Assembly: GCA_903789635.1 (NCBI GenBank)
Contig: CAIFEY010000002.1
Location: forward strand, 62,001 to 126,000
Source of the DNA: an uncultured Eubacteriaceae bacterium
GTDB taxonomy: Bacteria > Bacillota > Clostridia > Peptostreptococcales > Anaerovoracaceae
DNA: 64,000 nucleotides
Direction of reading: 5' to 3'
Part shown: positions 9,296-17,902 of the stretch, one piece after another
Numbering within the stretch: position 1 is the first letter of the stretch
Layout of the letters: each line of letters starts with the position of its first letter
Translations under genes and position numbers: made by a program
Notes under the pieces: generated by a model
What the model was told of the DNA's origin: nothing
The model's database searches: none
The model's input: the letters and a program-made list of their open reading frames with translations, nothing else

Positions 9296-10156
9296 ATGAA
9301 TATCACAGTTCTGACAGAAAATACCAAACCTCAGAATTCAGAACTCATCAACGAACATGGACTGAGTCTCTATATCGAATATGGAGAGAAGAAATACCTG
9401 GTCGATGCGGGGGCAACCGAGGCGTTCGAGAAGAATGCGGAGGCGCTCGGCATTGATCTGGGTGACGTGGACGTCTGCATACTTTCCCACGGTCACTACG
9501 ACCACGCGGGAGGGCTTCCGACGTTCCTGCAGAAGAATGACAAGGCACCGGTATTCATGATGGATACCGCGCCGGAGGGTCATTACCTGCAGGGTAAGGA
9601 CGGTACCCAGAAGGACATCGGGATCCCGGAGGGGCTGGCACACGAGTACGCCCGCCGCATCCGGAAGGTCAGCCGTGTCTGCAGCATCGCGGACGGCGTG
9701 TACCTGGTCCCGCATTCTACGCCGGGTCTGGATAAGATCGGTGAGAAGGCCGACATGTATAAGAAGCAGGGCGAGGAATACCTCCCGGACGACTTCTCTC
9801 ACGAGATGAGCGTCGTGTTCGACGCGGATCCGGGGCTGGTGGTCGTCAGCAGCTGCTCACACGCCGGGATGGACCACATCATCAATGAGATCGACGAGAA
9901 TTTCCACGACGCACCGATCTGCGCGTTCATCGGCGGACTGCACATGATGGGCATGCACGGCGATGCGGAGATCTGCACGGTGCCGGAACAGAAGATTCAG
10001 CGGCTCGCGTTCTTCCTCAGGGAGCACGGCGTGCAGCAGGTCTGGACCGGACACTGCACCGGTCAGATCGGATTCCGTCTGCTCAGCAAGTACATGGATC
10101 CAGACCAGGTCCAGCAGCTGACGACGGGACGGACATTCACGATTCCGTCCAAGTAG
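9296..10156 (+). CDS. MBL-fold metallo-hydrolase (pterin-aminobenzene synthase-like)
   Basis: A 286-aa metallo-beta-lactamase fold protein. The metal motif HGHYDHAGG at about residues 65-73, the later SSCSHAGMDHI, GGLHMMG and the C-terminal WTGHCTGQIGF give the expected ligands. The pattern matches the group annotated as 7,8-dihydropterin-6-methyl-4-(beta-D-ribofuranosyl)-aminobenzene-5'-phosphate synthase in archaea, found in many anaerobes with unclear function. AGGAGGGG at 9282-9289 fits the ATG at 9296; a TTG at 9290 is too close to it. Substrate assignment is inference. Confidence 0.88.
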   Translation: MNITVLTENTKPQNSELINEHGLSLYIEYGEKKYLVDAGATEAFEKNAEALGIDLGDVDVCILSHGHYDHAGGLPTFLQKNDKAPVFMMDTAPEGHYLQGKDGTQKDIGIPEGLAHEYARRIRKVSRVCSIADGVYLVPHSTPGLDKIGEKADMYKKQGEEYLPDDFSHEMSVVFDADPGLVVVSSCSHAGMDHIINEIDENFHDAPICAFIGGLHMMGMHGDAEICTVPEQKIQRLAFFLREHGVQQVWTGHCTGQIGFRLLSKYMDPDQVQQLTTGRTFTIPSK

Positions 10157-10538
10157 CGCCGAGGCAGTGGACTTGAGCCGAATCGGGATGGATTCGAACT
10201 CGAGACGAATTCGATCCGGACGAAGTGTAGAAACTGCTTCGAGACAGAATCGAGACAAAATCGAGACAGAATCGATGCAGCGTCAAAACAGAAAACAGCC
10301 GGGAACAGGCAAGACAGATGAGGTGTCTGCCGGGCGTACGGGCGCGCCGAGTATGAGGCCGCCGGCATGCCGCAGAGCACGCATCTGTCTTTTGTTTGTC
10401 TGAGGTCAGGCGGTAAGCGGATCCATGCGGATTCATGATGAATGAAGAGGGTTTGGCAAAATAATATTCAGAACGTAAATTTTCACGCTCACTGAAGAAC
10501 AGAAAGGAAGTGCCCGCGCGGGTCGGGGAAAGTCATCC
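10157..10538. other. Intergenic region with short tandem repeats
   Basis: 382 bases without a convincing gene. The first part carries the 11-bp repeats described separately; the second part (10430-10500) is AT-richer and probably contains the dacF promoter, though no clean -35/-10 pair was found. Confidence 0.6.
10201..10275 (+). repeat. 11-bp tandem repeats CGAGACAGAAT
   Basis: Three consecutive near-identical units: CGAGACAGAAT at 10240-10250, CGAGACAAAAT at 10251-10261 and CGAGACAGAAT at 10262-10272. A diverged copy, CGAGACGAATT, is at 10201-10211. Units of one helical turn place the A-rich parts on one face of the DNA. Confidence 0.8.
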
Positions 10539-11711
10539 ATGAGGAGTAAGAGATATCGGGTATCGAACAGGAAGAGACTGGGCGTCTGCATTGCGACGCT
10601 CGCAGTGCTGGCGGTCGTGCTGGGGTTTGCGGTAGCGCAGTCCGGGTACGGGATTCTGGCGGCGCAGACAAAGGTAAGCGGCTTAAATACAGAACTGAAC
10701 CCGCCTGCCGGGTCGACCCTGAAGACGTCCTTTACCGTGACGCCGGCCAGGGGCCGCGACGTCCTGCTCCAGAAGTACAGCAAATCTAAGGGTGAATGGG
10801 TCACGGTGAAGGAATTCACCGCCGGATCGGAGAAGACGGATAAGGTGACGCTCACCTTCCCGTCCAGCTGGCAGAGCCGGACCTACACCAAGTGGAAGAT
10901 CCTGATTCCGGCCGGAAAGGGCGGACGGGAGTACTGCCGCAGGGTCAATGTCACGCAGATGAACAGAGGAGCCGCAGGCATCCACTGCAAGTCCGCGGTA
11001 ATCATGAACATGAAGACGGGCGCCGTGCTGTACGATTACAATATGAATGAGCGCCTCCCGAACGCGAGCACGACCAAGATGATGACGGCGATCGTCACGA
11101 TGACGCACGCGAATCCAAACGAGAAGGCGGTGGTCACCAAGAACGTCAAGAACACGCCGGACGGCAACCTGTATAAGAAGGTCGGCGACGTATTCCTGCT
11201 CCATGATCTTTGGCGCGCGATGCTGATCGCGTCCTCCAACGACAGCGCAGAAGCCGTCGCGGAGACGACGGCGGGAAGCGAGAGCGCGTTCGTCTCGATG
11301 ATGAACGCGGAAGTGAAGAAGCTCGGGCTGAAGAACACGCACTTCGAGAATCCTCACGGCATGGACGCGGACGGACACTATTCCTCCGCCTACGACCTCG
11401 CGAAGATCAACATCAGGGCGTACAAGCTGAAGGAGTTCCGGACGATCACGATGGAGAAGTCGGTCAGATTCCGTGCACTGAACCACAAGAAACGTTACAA
11501 CGTATTGTACACAACCAATGATCTGCTGCTGGAGAACTACCCGGGATGCCTCGGAGGTAAAACGGGAACGACAACTCTGGCTGGACAGTGCTATTCCGGG
11601 GTATATGAATACAAGGGTGTGAAATATGTCACCGTTGTCATGCACAGCAGCAACCGGTTTAAGGACGTCAAGAAACTGTGTAAATACATCAGGTACTGGC
11701 AGGATCGTTAG
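10539..11711 (+). CDS. dacF: D-alanyl-D-alanine carboxypeptidase (S11 family)
   Basis: A 390-aa penicillin-binding protein that trims the terminal D-Ala of peptidoglycan stem peptides outside the membrane. The three active-site motifs are present: STTK at 177-180, SSN at 232-234 and KTG at 341-343. A hydrophobic segment at about 14-33 is a signal peptide or anchor. Residues 45-145, before the catalytic domain, form an extra beta-rich region not found in minimal S11 enzymes. The usual C-terminal PBP5 beta domain appears to be absent, as the chain ends soon after KTG. The gene symbol is by family likeness only. It opens a row of four further co-directional envelope or unknown genes. Confidence 0.92.
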   Translation: MRSKRYRVSNRKRLGVCIATLAVLAVVLGFAVAQSGYGILAAQTKVSGLNTELNPPAGSTLKTSFTVTPARGRDVLLQKYSKSKGEWVTVKEFTAGSEKTDKVTLTFPSSWQSRTYTKWKILIPAGKGGREYCRRVNVTQMNRGAAGIHCKSAVIMNMKTGAVLYDYNMNERLPNASTTKMMTAIVTMTHANPNEKAVVTKNVKNTPDGNLYKKVGDVFLLHDLWRAMLIASSNDSAEAVAETTAGSESAFVSMMNAEVKKLGLKNTHFENPHGMDADGHYSSAYDLAKINIRAYKLKEFRTITMEKSVRFRALNHKKRYNVLYTTNDLLLENYPGCLGGKTGTTTLAGQCYSGVYEYKGVKYVTVVMHSSNRFKDVKKLCKYIRYWQDR

Positions 11712-11792
11712 AAACATGCGGCCCGGGGAGCTCCCTCCCTCAACGGGCGGCAGGCGGAGATCCCGCCGGACAGAACAGGAGTGGGTTAACGA

Positions 11793-12569
11793 ATGAAATA
11801 TTTTTTCATTGACTACGAAAACATTAAGCAGGACGCGCTGAAGGGAATCGAGCGCCTGTCCGCAGAAGACAAGGTCATCGTATTCTACAGTGAATACGCG
11901 CAGACGATCACGATTCCGATGCACCTGCAGATCAACAACAGCAGGGCGGAGTTCATCTTCAAGGAGGTGCAGGTCGGCCATAAGAACGACCTGGATTTCC
12001 AGCTCGCTACGGAGCTCGGCTGCCTCGTCGGCAACGGTCTCGGTGACGAGTACTACATCGTCAGCTATGACAAAGGCTACCAGAGCGTCTGCCGCTACTG
12101 GCAGGAGAAGGATGTCTGCGTAAAGCGCATCGAGAGCCTGGGAGAGGGCTGCCCGCAGAAGGCTGCCCCGAAGAAGAAAAAGAAGAAGCCTGCCGCGAAG
12201 CCGGTATACGAGAAGCCTGTCTACGAGGAACCGGTTTACGACGAGCCGGACTACGATGAGCCGGATACCGAGGCGTTCGAAGAGGACGAGCCGGAAGAGC
12301 AGAGACCGCGCCAGAGCCGTTCGGGAAGGAGAAGAAATTCCCGTTCCTCGAGGAATCAGGCGAAGAAGAAGGACGGACTGTTCGCGAAGGTCAGGGAGGT
12401 CGTTCCGGACCAGTCCGACGCCAAACGCGTCACCGACATCCTCCGCGTCCACAACAACAAGCAGGACGTCAACAACGCGTTGATGAAGGAATTTCCGAGC
12501 TCGGACAACAAGATTGCCGCACAGCTCTACAAGCTGGTCAAGCCGCTTATTCCTTCCCACAAAGAATAA
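11793..12569 (+). CDS. PIN/NYN-like domain protein with charged tail
   Basis: A 258-aa protein. Residues 1-110 look like a PIN/NYN nuclease-type fold: FIDYENI (D7, E9, N10), KNDLDFQLATELG (D66, D68) and YYIVSYDKGY (D93) supply the acidic residues expected for a metal site. Residues 125-150 are Lys-rich and are followed by short repeats (VYEKP, VYEEP, VYDEP, DYDEP), an acidic stretch and an Arg/Ser-rich stretch of RNA-binding character. The last 70 residues form a helical domain. A role in RNA cleavage or binding is inferred. A terminator follows, so it is probably in its own unit. Confidence 0.75.
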   Translation: MKYFFIDYENIKQDALKGIERLSAEDKVIVFYSEYAQTITIPMHLQINNSRAEFIFKEVQVGHKNDLDFQLATELGCLVGNGLGDEYYIVSYDKGYQSVCRYWQEKDVCVKRIESLGEGCPQKAAPKKKKKKPAAKPVYEKPVYEEPVYDEPDYDEPDTEAFEEDEPEEQRPRQSRSGRRRNSRSSRNQAKKKDGLFAKVREVVPDQSDAKRVTDILRVHNNKQDVNNALMKEFPSSDNKIAAQLYKLVKPLIPSHKE

Positions 12570-12587
12570 TCGGGAAATTTAGAGACC

Positions 12588-12619
12588 GGGCCGCAGCGTT
12601 TGCCGTTGCGGCCCTTTTA
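12588..12619 (+). terminator. Terminator after the PIN/NYN-like gene
   Basis: An 11-bp stem (12588-12598 with 12604-12614, one G-U), five-base loop and TTTTATT. The -35 of the next promoter falls in its loop and 3' arm. Confidence 0.9.
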
Positions 12620-12628
12620 TTGTATAAT
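12600..12628 (+). promoter_or_regulatory. Promoter overlapping a terminator
   Basis: TTGCCG at 12600-12605, 17-base spacer, TATAAT at 12623-12628, followed 30 bases later by the ribosome site of the gene at 12664. Confidence 0.65.
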
Positions 12629-12663
12629 AAAATGAATTGTTTTTTGTGGAAAGGAGAAACCGC

Positions 12664-13461
12664 ATGGGAGGCATTTTCGGCAATCTCACCAGCATGCAGC
12701 TTGGGAATATGCTCATTGCGTTTGGACTGCTCTTACTGATCGTCGTACTGGCAGTCGTTTTGATTGCACATTTCGCGGAAAGCAGGAGACAGCAGAAGCT
12801 GATTCTCTCACACATCGACGGAGCCGTCTCGGAAATCCGCGACGCGGTAGTTGCGGACGGACAGAGCGCGGCAGCTTTGCGCGCACCCGCAGCGGGTTCG
12901 CCTTCCAATGGAAATACAGCCGAAAACACGGCCGGCGATCCGACCGGGGATACCGAAGCGGCGCCTGCGCTTGAGGTCGTGAAGATTGACAGCCGGGTCA
13001 AGCCGAGGCGGGAAACGGTCAGGCATCTCTCGATCTTCAGGATCGACAGCCGCGTCCTGGACGCGGACGGCGGAGATGCGGCGCTGGAGACCTCGGCGGC
13101 AGTTGAATTTTCTCCGGAACAATTCATCAAGGAGCTCCATGCATCGGCGGAGAGCCCGGCAGAGACTCTGCCGAAGCAGCTTTCGACGGATGCAGCTGCG
13201 GACGCCGGGACCGAGAACGCCGGCGGCGCGGATCCTAAGCCGGTGACAGCGGAAGAAGCCGCGAAGCCAGAGGAAACGGAAGACCGGAAACCTGCGGAGA
13301 CAGGGAATCCCGCGGAAGCAGAGAAACCGGAGGCGCCGGAGGCAGTCAGGACACAGGAATCGCAGGCCGTGAGGAATGTTAGATACCGGAGCCGGGACTG
13401 CGGCGTGGATAAGAACGGAAACACGTACTCCATCGAGCAGCTTCGGAAACAGATCCAGTAG
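12664..13461 (+). CDS. Single-pass membrane protein of unknown function
   Basis: I do not recognise this 265-aa protein. A short N-terminus is followed by one strong membrane segment at about residues 14-36 and a long cytoplasmic or external tail. The tail starts with a charged helix (FAESRRQQKLILSHIDGAVS), then is Ala/Glu/Pro-rich and probably disordered, and ends with the compact motif RYRSRDCGVDKNGNTYSIEQLRKQIQ written here in two parts: RYRSRDCGVDKNGN and TYSIEQLRKQIQ. AAAGGAG at 12650-12656 selects the ATG at 12664 over 12637. It lies directly before the zinc-ribbon membrane protein, which has the same acidic, low-complexity style. Confidence 0.7.
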   Translation: MGGIFGNLTSMQLGNMLIAFGLLLLIVVLAVVLIAHFAESRRQQKLILSHIDGAVSEIRDAVVADGQSAAALRAPAAGSPSNGNTAENTAGDPTGDTEAAPALEVVKIDSRVKPRRETVRHLSIFRIDSRVLDADGGDAALETSAAVEFSPEQFIKELHASAESPAETLPKQLSTDAAADAGTENAGGADPKPVTAEEAAKPEETEDRKPAETGNPAEAEKPEAPEAVRTQESQAVRNVRYRSRDCGVDKNGNTYSIEQLRKQIQ

Positions 13462-13557
13462 CCTTTGGCGCATGGATCGTGAAACAGCAGTGTTCGCGGC
13501 GGAATGCCGCATAAACGTAATAAAGAGAGAAAGAAGACGAGACAATCGGAGGATGAA

Positions 13558-14904
13558 ATGGCAGAACTATTTTGCAGAAATTGCGGACAGCCGCTTCGTG
13601 ACACGGATAATTTCTGTCCGAACTGCGGAACGCGGGTAGCAAGGGAGGAGGCGGAGGCGCCTTCTGCGTCGGTTTGGGCGGACGAGGAGCCGCCGTCGCC
13701 GCAGGAATCCCACTACGCTGCACCGGAGGAGAAGGCTGCGCAGAGCGTGCAGACAGATGCGCCGGAAGACGCTGAGAAGCTGTCCGGCGAGGAAGAGATC
13801 CAGAAGAACCGCGAGGCGTTCCACATCGACGACTTCGACTGGGGAAACAGCGATTATCCGTCCGATCATCCTCACAAGACGGAAGACATCGATTTCAACT
13901 GGCACACCGCTCCGGAACCGTCCGCTCCGCGTGCCGAGAGGCCTTCGATTTCCGCGCAGGGTGCGCAGACAAAGCCGGAAGCTCCGGCGTCCGAGGGGGC
14001 TGCTGCAGAAGCGGGAAGCCAGCCTGAGGATAACACGGAAGGCATTGCGGAATCCGTAAAGGCCGCCGCCTCCGAGGAGTTCGACTGGTCGGACGAGCCG
14101 GCAGTTACAGAGACTCATGAGGAAAACGGCGTCCCGAGCCGCATCGAGAGAGATTTAGATGCGATCGACACCTTCTATACTTACAGCCAGAAGAACGAGG
14201 AGTTCCAGCAGATCCTGAACAAGGAATACGACAGAATCCGCCAGGAGACGCCGGCAGGTGCGAGCCGCAGGGAGGAGGAGATCCTCGCAGAGCAGAGCCC
14301 GGAAGAGGAGGATGCCTCCCCGGAGGAGACGCTGCATAAGCTGGAGGAGCTCGCGAAGAAGGCGCAGTCCGTCACGGAAGCGTCGTCCCGCGCCGTGGAG
14401 GCGGCGAACGATCTTTACGGCATCGACGGACAGAACGGAAACGGCGGCGCTGCGGCAGCGGCGGGCGAGAGCCCGGATCCAGCCGGCGCAGTCCAGTCCG
14501 CGGAAGGCGCGGGCGCTGTGGATATCGAAAACAGCGACAGCAGTGATGGTATCGATAACATAAAGAAAACCGAAAACAGCGATAAAAGCAGCAATGCAGA
14601 GAACTCCGGCGATGCGGAGACTGCGGGCCCGGAGAACGCCGGCGGCGCGGCGGCACTCCCGGCTTCCGGGGCGGCGGCAATGGATTACGTATTCGACCCG
14701 GAGGAAGAGAAGAAGAAGCACAAGGCCAGAAAGCGGAAACGCCATATCGGTCTTAAGATATTTATTACAATCGTAGTCATCCTGATCATCGTGGAGGCGG
14801 CGTTCCTGATTCTGAGGAAAGTGGCGCCTGACAGCATGGTCAGTGTCCAGCTGGAGAGGTTCTTCATGCGGATTGCTGACTTTGTCTACAACCACATGGG
14901 CTAG
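13558..14904 (+). CDS. Zinc-ribbon membrane protein with acidic middle region
   Basis: A 448-aa protein with three parts. Residues 5-25 form a zinc ribbon (CRNCGQPLRDTDNFCPNCG, two CxxC pairs). The middle 350 residues are acidic and Ala-rich with weak repeats such as DFDWGN, DIDFNW and EFDWSD. Near the C-terminus a basic stretch (KKKHKARKRKRH) precedes a single membrane segment at about 398-418 and a short tail. This is the general layout of clostridial zinc-ribbon membrane proteins of unknown role. GGAGG at 13548-13552 fits the ATG at 13558. Neighbouring genes suggest an envelope function; that is inference. Confidence 0.78.
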   Translation: MAELFCRNCGQPLRDTDNFCPNCGTRVAREEAEAPSASVWADEEPPSPQESHYAAPEEKAAQSVQTDAPEDAEKLSGEEEIQKNREAFHIDDFDWGNSDYPSDHPHKTEDIDFNWHTAPEPSAPRAERPSISAQGAQTKPEAPASEGAAAEAGSQPEDNTEGIAESVKAAASEEFDWSDEPAVTETHEENGVPSRIERDLDAIDTFYTYSQKNEEFQQILNKEYDRIRQETPAGASRREEEILAEQSPEEEDASPEETLHKLEELAKKAQSVTEASSRAVEAANDLYGIDGQNGNGGAAAAAGESPDPAGAVQSAEGAGAVDIENSDSSDGIDNIKKTENSDKSSNAENSGDAETAGPENAGGAAALPASGAAAMDYVFDPEEEKKKHKARKRKRHIGLKIFITIVVILIIVEAAFLILRKVAPDSMVSVQLERFFMRIADFVYNHMG

Positions 14905-14954
14905 GCGGAGGCACGGTTGCACGACCCTTGCATCATGGAATGAAGGAGAGAATT

Positions 14955-17777
14955 ATGAAAGTCGAGAAGGCAAAGAGAAGCGGCAGCGGAGGGCATAAGG
15001 GCGCGATTATCATCCTGATCATCATCGCCGTGCTGGCTCTGCTCTCACTTCTTGTGAACTTCATCACGGACTGGATGTGGTTCGCCGAGATGGGATACGT
15101 CAGCGTGTTCCTGAAGAAGCTCCTGACCGAGCTGACCATCGGCGTCCCGCTGTTCGTCGTGCTGGTACTTTTGATCGACCTGTACCTGCACCGGATGAAG
15201 AAGAATTATTTCAAAAAAATCGTTTCCAAGCAGGTGACCAACGAGAAACAGCTGAGCATATACACGAGGATCGTCGTGGCGATCTTCTCGCTGATCATCG
15301 CGATGTATACGGCATCCAAGCTCTGGTTCGGCTCGCTGCAGTTCACGCATGCGACCAAGGTGACGCTGAAGGATCCGCTGTTCCACCTGGACATCTCGTT
15401 CTACCTGTTTAAGCTGGATTTCCTGAAGCAGCTGAACGAGATCCTGATCGTCGTGATCCTGCTCGTGATCTTCATGAGCATCATCTACTACGTGATCCTG
15501 ATGGCCGTACACAGCCCGGAAGTCTTCACGGAGAGCTACGAGGGCCCGACAGGCGGCGGCAGCGCCGGGATGAACGGTAACGTGTTTACGAACTTTGCCG
15601 GCGGATTTATGAACAACCGCCCGCAGGAGCGCAGGCGCTTAGACAAAGCAAGCCTGAGCGGCCTCGTATCGGTCGCGACCGGACAGCTTACCGTGCTGTG
15701 CGTGATCTTCTTCCTGATGCTCGGAATCGCATTCTTCCTGCGTCAGTTCGATCTGCTGCACTCCCACACGGGAGTAGTCTACGGAGCCGGATACACGGAC
15801 ATCCACGTCCGCCTCTGGATCCTCCGCATCCTGACAGTGCTGTCCGTGGTCGGCGCGCTCGTGTCGGTCCCGTTCATCCACCGGAAGCAGATCAAGAAGC
15901 TCTTATACGTCCCGCTGATCATGATCATCGTCGCGGCCGCAGGTGCCGCGGGATCTGCGATCGTGCAGAACCTGATCGTCTCGCCGGATGAGCTGAATAA
16001 GGAGATGCCGTACCTGCAGAGGAACATCAAGTACACGCAGAACGCCTACGAGCTGAAGAACGTACAGATCAAGAAGTTCGCGGCGGATCAGAACCTGACC
16101 TCCAGCGACATCAAGAACAACAGCCAGACGGTCTCCAACATCCGAATCAACGACTACGATCCGGTGAAGACCTTCTATAACCAGACGCAGAGTATCCGTC
16201 AGTACTACACGTTCAACGACGTAGACGTAGACCGCTACGACCTGAACAACAAGCTGACGCAGACATACCTGTCGATCCGAGAAATCGACGAGAGCAAGAT
16301 CAGCGACACATGGCTGAACCGTCACCTGAAGTACACGCACGGCTACGGCTATACGATGTCTCAGGTCAACGCGGTGACGGCGAGCGGCCAGCCGGACGTC
16401 GTCGTCAAGAACATCCCGCCGGTATCATCGGTTTCCGGAATCACGATCCAGCAGCCGAGAGTCTACTTTGGCGAGATGACGAACGACTATTCCCTGGTCG
16501 ACACCAAGGAAGACGAGTTCGATTATCCGGACGGAACGAGGAACCGCTACAACCGTTACACCGGAACGGCGGGAATCAAGCTCAACCCGTTCGCGAGGGT
16601 GATGTTCGCGCTTCGTGAGAAGAGCCTCAAGCTGCTCGTCTCCACGAACCTGACGTCCAAGTCTAAGATCATCATCTACCGCAACGTGGAGAAGCGTGTA
16701 AAGAAGATCATGCCGTACCTGAAGTACGAGAACGATCCGTACGCAGTGACCGCGAACGGCCGCCTGTACTGGATCATCGACGCGTACACGACGAGTACGA
16801 ACTATCCGTACTCGGAGCCGTACAGCGGAACGACGGGAACGAGCAACTACATCAGGAACTCGGTCAAGGTCGTCGTCGATGCGTACAACGGATCGGTGAA
16901 CTTCTACGTCATGGATAAGAACGAGCCGATCGCGCGCACCTACCAGCAGATCTACCCGAAGCTCTTCAAGGACTTCGACCAGATGCCGGCGGCGCTGCAG
17001 AAGCACATCCGCTACCCGAACGACCTGTTCGAGATCCAGGCGGACATCTACAGCCGCTACCACATGAGCAACGTCCGCGTCTTCTATCAGGACGAGGACC
17101 GCTGGTCCATCGCGGACGAGATCTACGGCACCAAGCAGCAGGAGATGACGCCGAACTACTACATCGTCAAGCTCCCGGGACAGAAGGACGCGGAATTCAT
17201 CAATTCCATCCCATTCACGCCTAAGTCCAAGCAGAACATGACGGCGCTGATGATCGCACGGAACGACGGCAAGGACTACGGAAAGCTTCTGCTTTACGAG
17301 TTCCCGAAGAGCAAGACCGTCTACGGTCCGATGCAGGTGGAGGCCCAGATCGACCAGAACACGGAGATCTCGCAGGACTTCTCGCTGTGGAGCTCGGCGG
17401 GCTCGCAGTACAGCCGCGGAAACCTGTTCGTCATTCCGATCAAGGATTCCCTGCTCTACGTCGAGCCGGTCTACCTGGAAGCGTCCAACTCGGCGATTCC
17501 GGAGGTCAAGCGTGTCATCGTCGTCTACGGCGATAAGATCGCATACGAGAGCACCCTGGGCGACGCGCTGCAGGAGCTGTTCGGAGACAACGGAGGCGCG
17601 GATACGTCGCAGACCGTCAAGAAGGGGGACGGAGACAAGTCCAAGTCGCAGATGGATTACATCCGTGAGGCTCAGGAGGCTTACAGCGACGCACAGAGCG
17701 CCCTGAAGGAAGGAGACTGGTCAGCATACGGAAAGCAGATGGATAAGCTGGAATCCGCGCTGAACCACCTGAAATAA
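14955..17777 (+). CDS. UPF0182 (COG1615) family membrane protein
   Basis: A 940-aa protein. The N-terminal third has about seven membrane segments (for example near residues 14-40, 55-75 and 100-125), with the motif FITDWMWFAEMGYVSVF typical of the family. The large remainder is extracytoplasmic and contains the family sequences YLQRNIKYTQNAYEL, PRVYFGEMTNDY, YNRYTGTAGIKL and FYVMDKNEPIARTYQ. The end is a Lys/Asp-rich linker and a short helical domain. No function is established for the family. GAAGGAGAG at 14941-14949 supports the ATG at 14955 rather than 14928. It closes the row that starts at the carboxypeptidase. Confidence 0.93.
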   Translation: MKVEKAKRSGSGGHKGAIIILIIIAVLALLSLLVNFITDWMWFAEMGYVSVFLKKLLTELTIGVPLFVVLVLLIDLYLHRMKKNYFKKIVSKQVTNEKQLSIYTRIVVAIFSLIIAMYTASKLWFGSLQFTHATKVTLKDPLFHLDISFYLFKLDFLKQLNEILIVVILLVIFMSIIYYVILMAVHSPEVFTESYEGPTGGGSAGMNGNVFTNFAGGFMNNRPQERRRLDKASLSGLVSVATGQLTVLCVIFFLMLGIAFFLRQFDLLHSHTGVVYGAGYTDIHVRLWILRILTVLSVVGALVSVPFIHRKQIKKLLYVPLIMIIVAAAGAAGSAIVQNLIVSPDELNKEMPYLQRNIKYTQNAYELKNVQIKKFAADQNLTSSDIKNNSQTVSNIRINDYDPVKTFYNQTQSIRQYYTFNDVDVDRYDLNNKLTQTYLSIREIDESKISDTWLNRHLKYTHGYGYTMSQVNAVTASGQPDVVVKNIPPVSSVSGITIQQPRVYFGEMTNDYSLVDTKEDEFDYPDGTRNRYNRYTGTAGIKLNPFARVMFALREKSLKLLVSTNLTSKSKIIIYRNVEKRVKKIMPYLKYENDPYAVTANGRLYWIIDAYTTSTNYPYSEPYSGTTGTSNYIRNSVKVVVDAYNGSVNFYVMDKNEPIARTYQQIYPKLFKDFDQMPAALQKHIRYPNDLFEIQADIYSRYHMSNVRVFYQDEDRWSIADEIYGTKQQEMTPNYYIVKLPGQKDAEFINSIPFTPKSKQNMTALMIARNDGKDYGKLLLYEFPKSKTVYGPMQVEAQIDQNTEISQDFSLWSSAGSQYSRGNLFVIPIKDSLLYVEPVYLEASNSAIPEVKRVIVVYGDKIAYESTLGDALQELFGDNGGADTSQTVKKGDGDKSKSQMDYIREAQEAYSDAQSALKEGDWSAYGKQMDKLESALNHLK

Positions 17778-17842
17778 CATAACCGCTGATGCGGAACAAT
17801 TAACGATGTTCATCCGCGGGCTGCCATGCGGCGGCTCGCGGT

Positions 17843-17871
17843 ATGACATAGATCAAACAGAAGTGTTTACT
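17843..17871 (+). promoter_or_regulatory. Putative promoter of the glutamine synthetase gene
   Basis: ATGACA at 17843-17848, a 17-base spacer and TTTACT at 17866-17871. The -35 is the same as that before rnfC. Confidence 0.4.
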
Positions 17872-17902
17872 TAAAAGTAGGAGAGTAGTTGGAGGAGTAG
17901 AG

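Noticed and set aside
10175..10235. A tRNA-like T-loop (GGATTCGAACTC).
   Set aside because: No acceptor stem, D-arm or anticodon arm can be formed; the sequence belongs to the 11-bp repeat area.
10201..10275. Short repeats as a possible CRISPR remnant.
   Set aside because: Units are 11 bp and contiguous, with no spacers and no cas genes.
14155..14922. Minus-strand frame over the zinc-ribbon gene (and 12808-13545 over its neighbour).
   Set aside because: Arg/Leu-rich shadow frames opposite acidic, Ala/Glu-rich coding sequence; no independent support.
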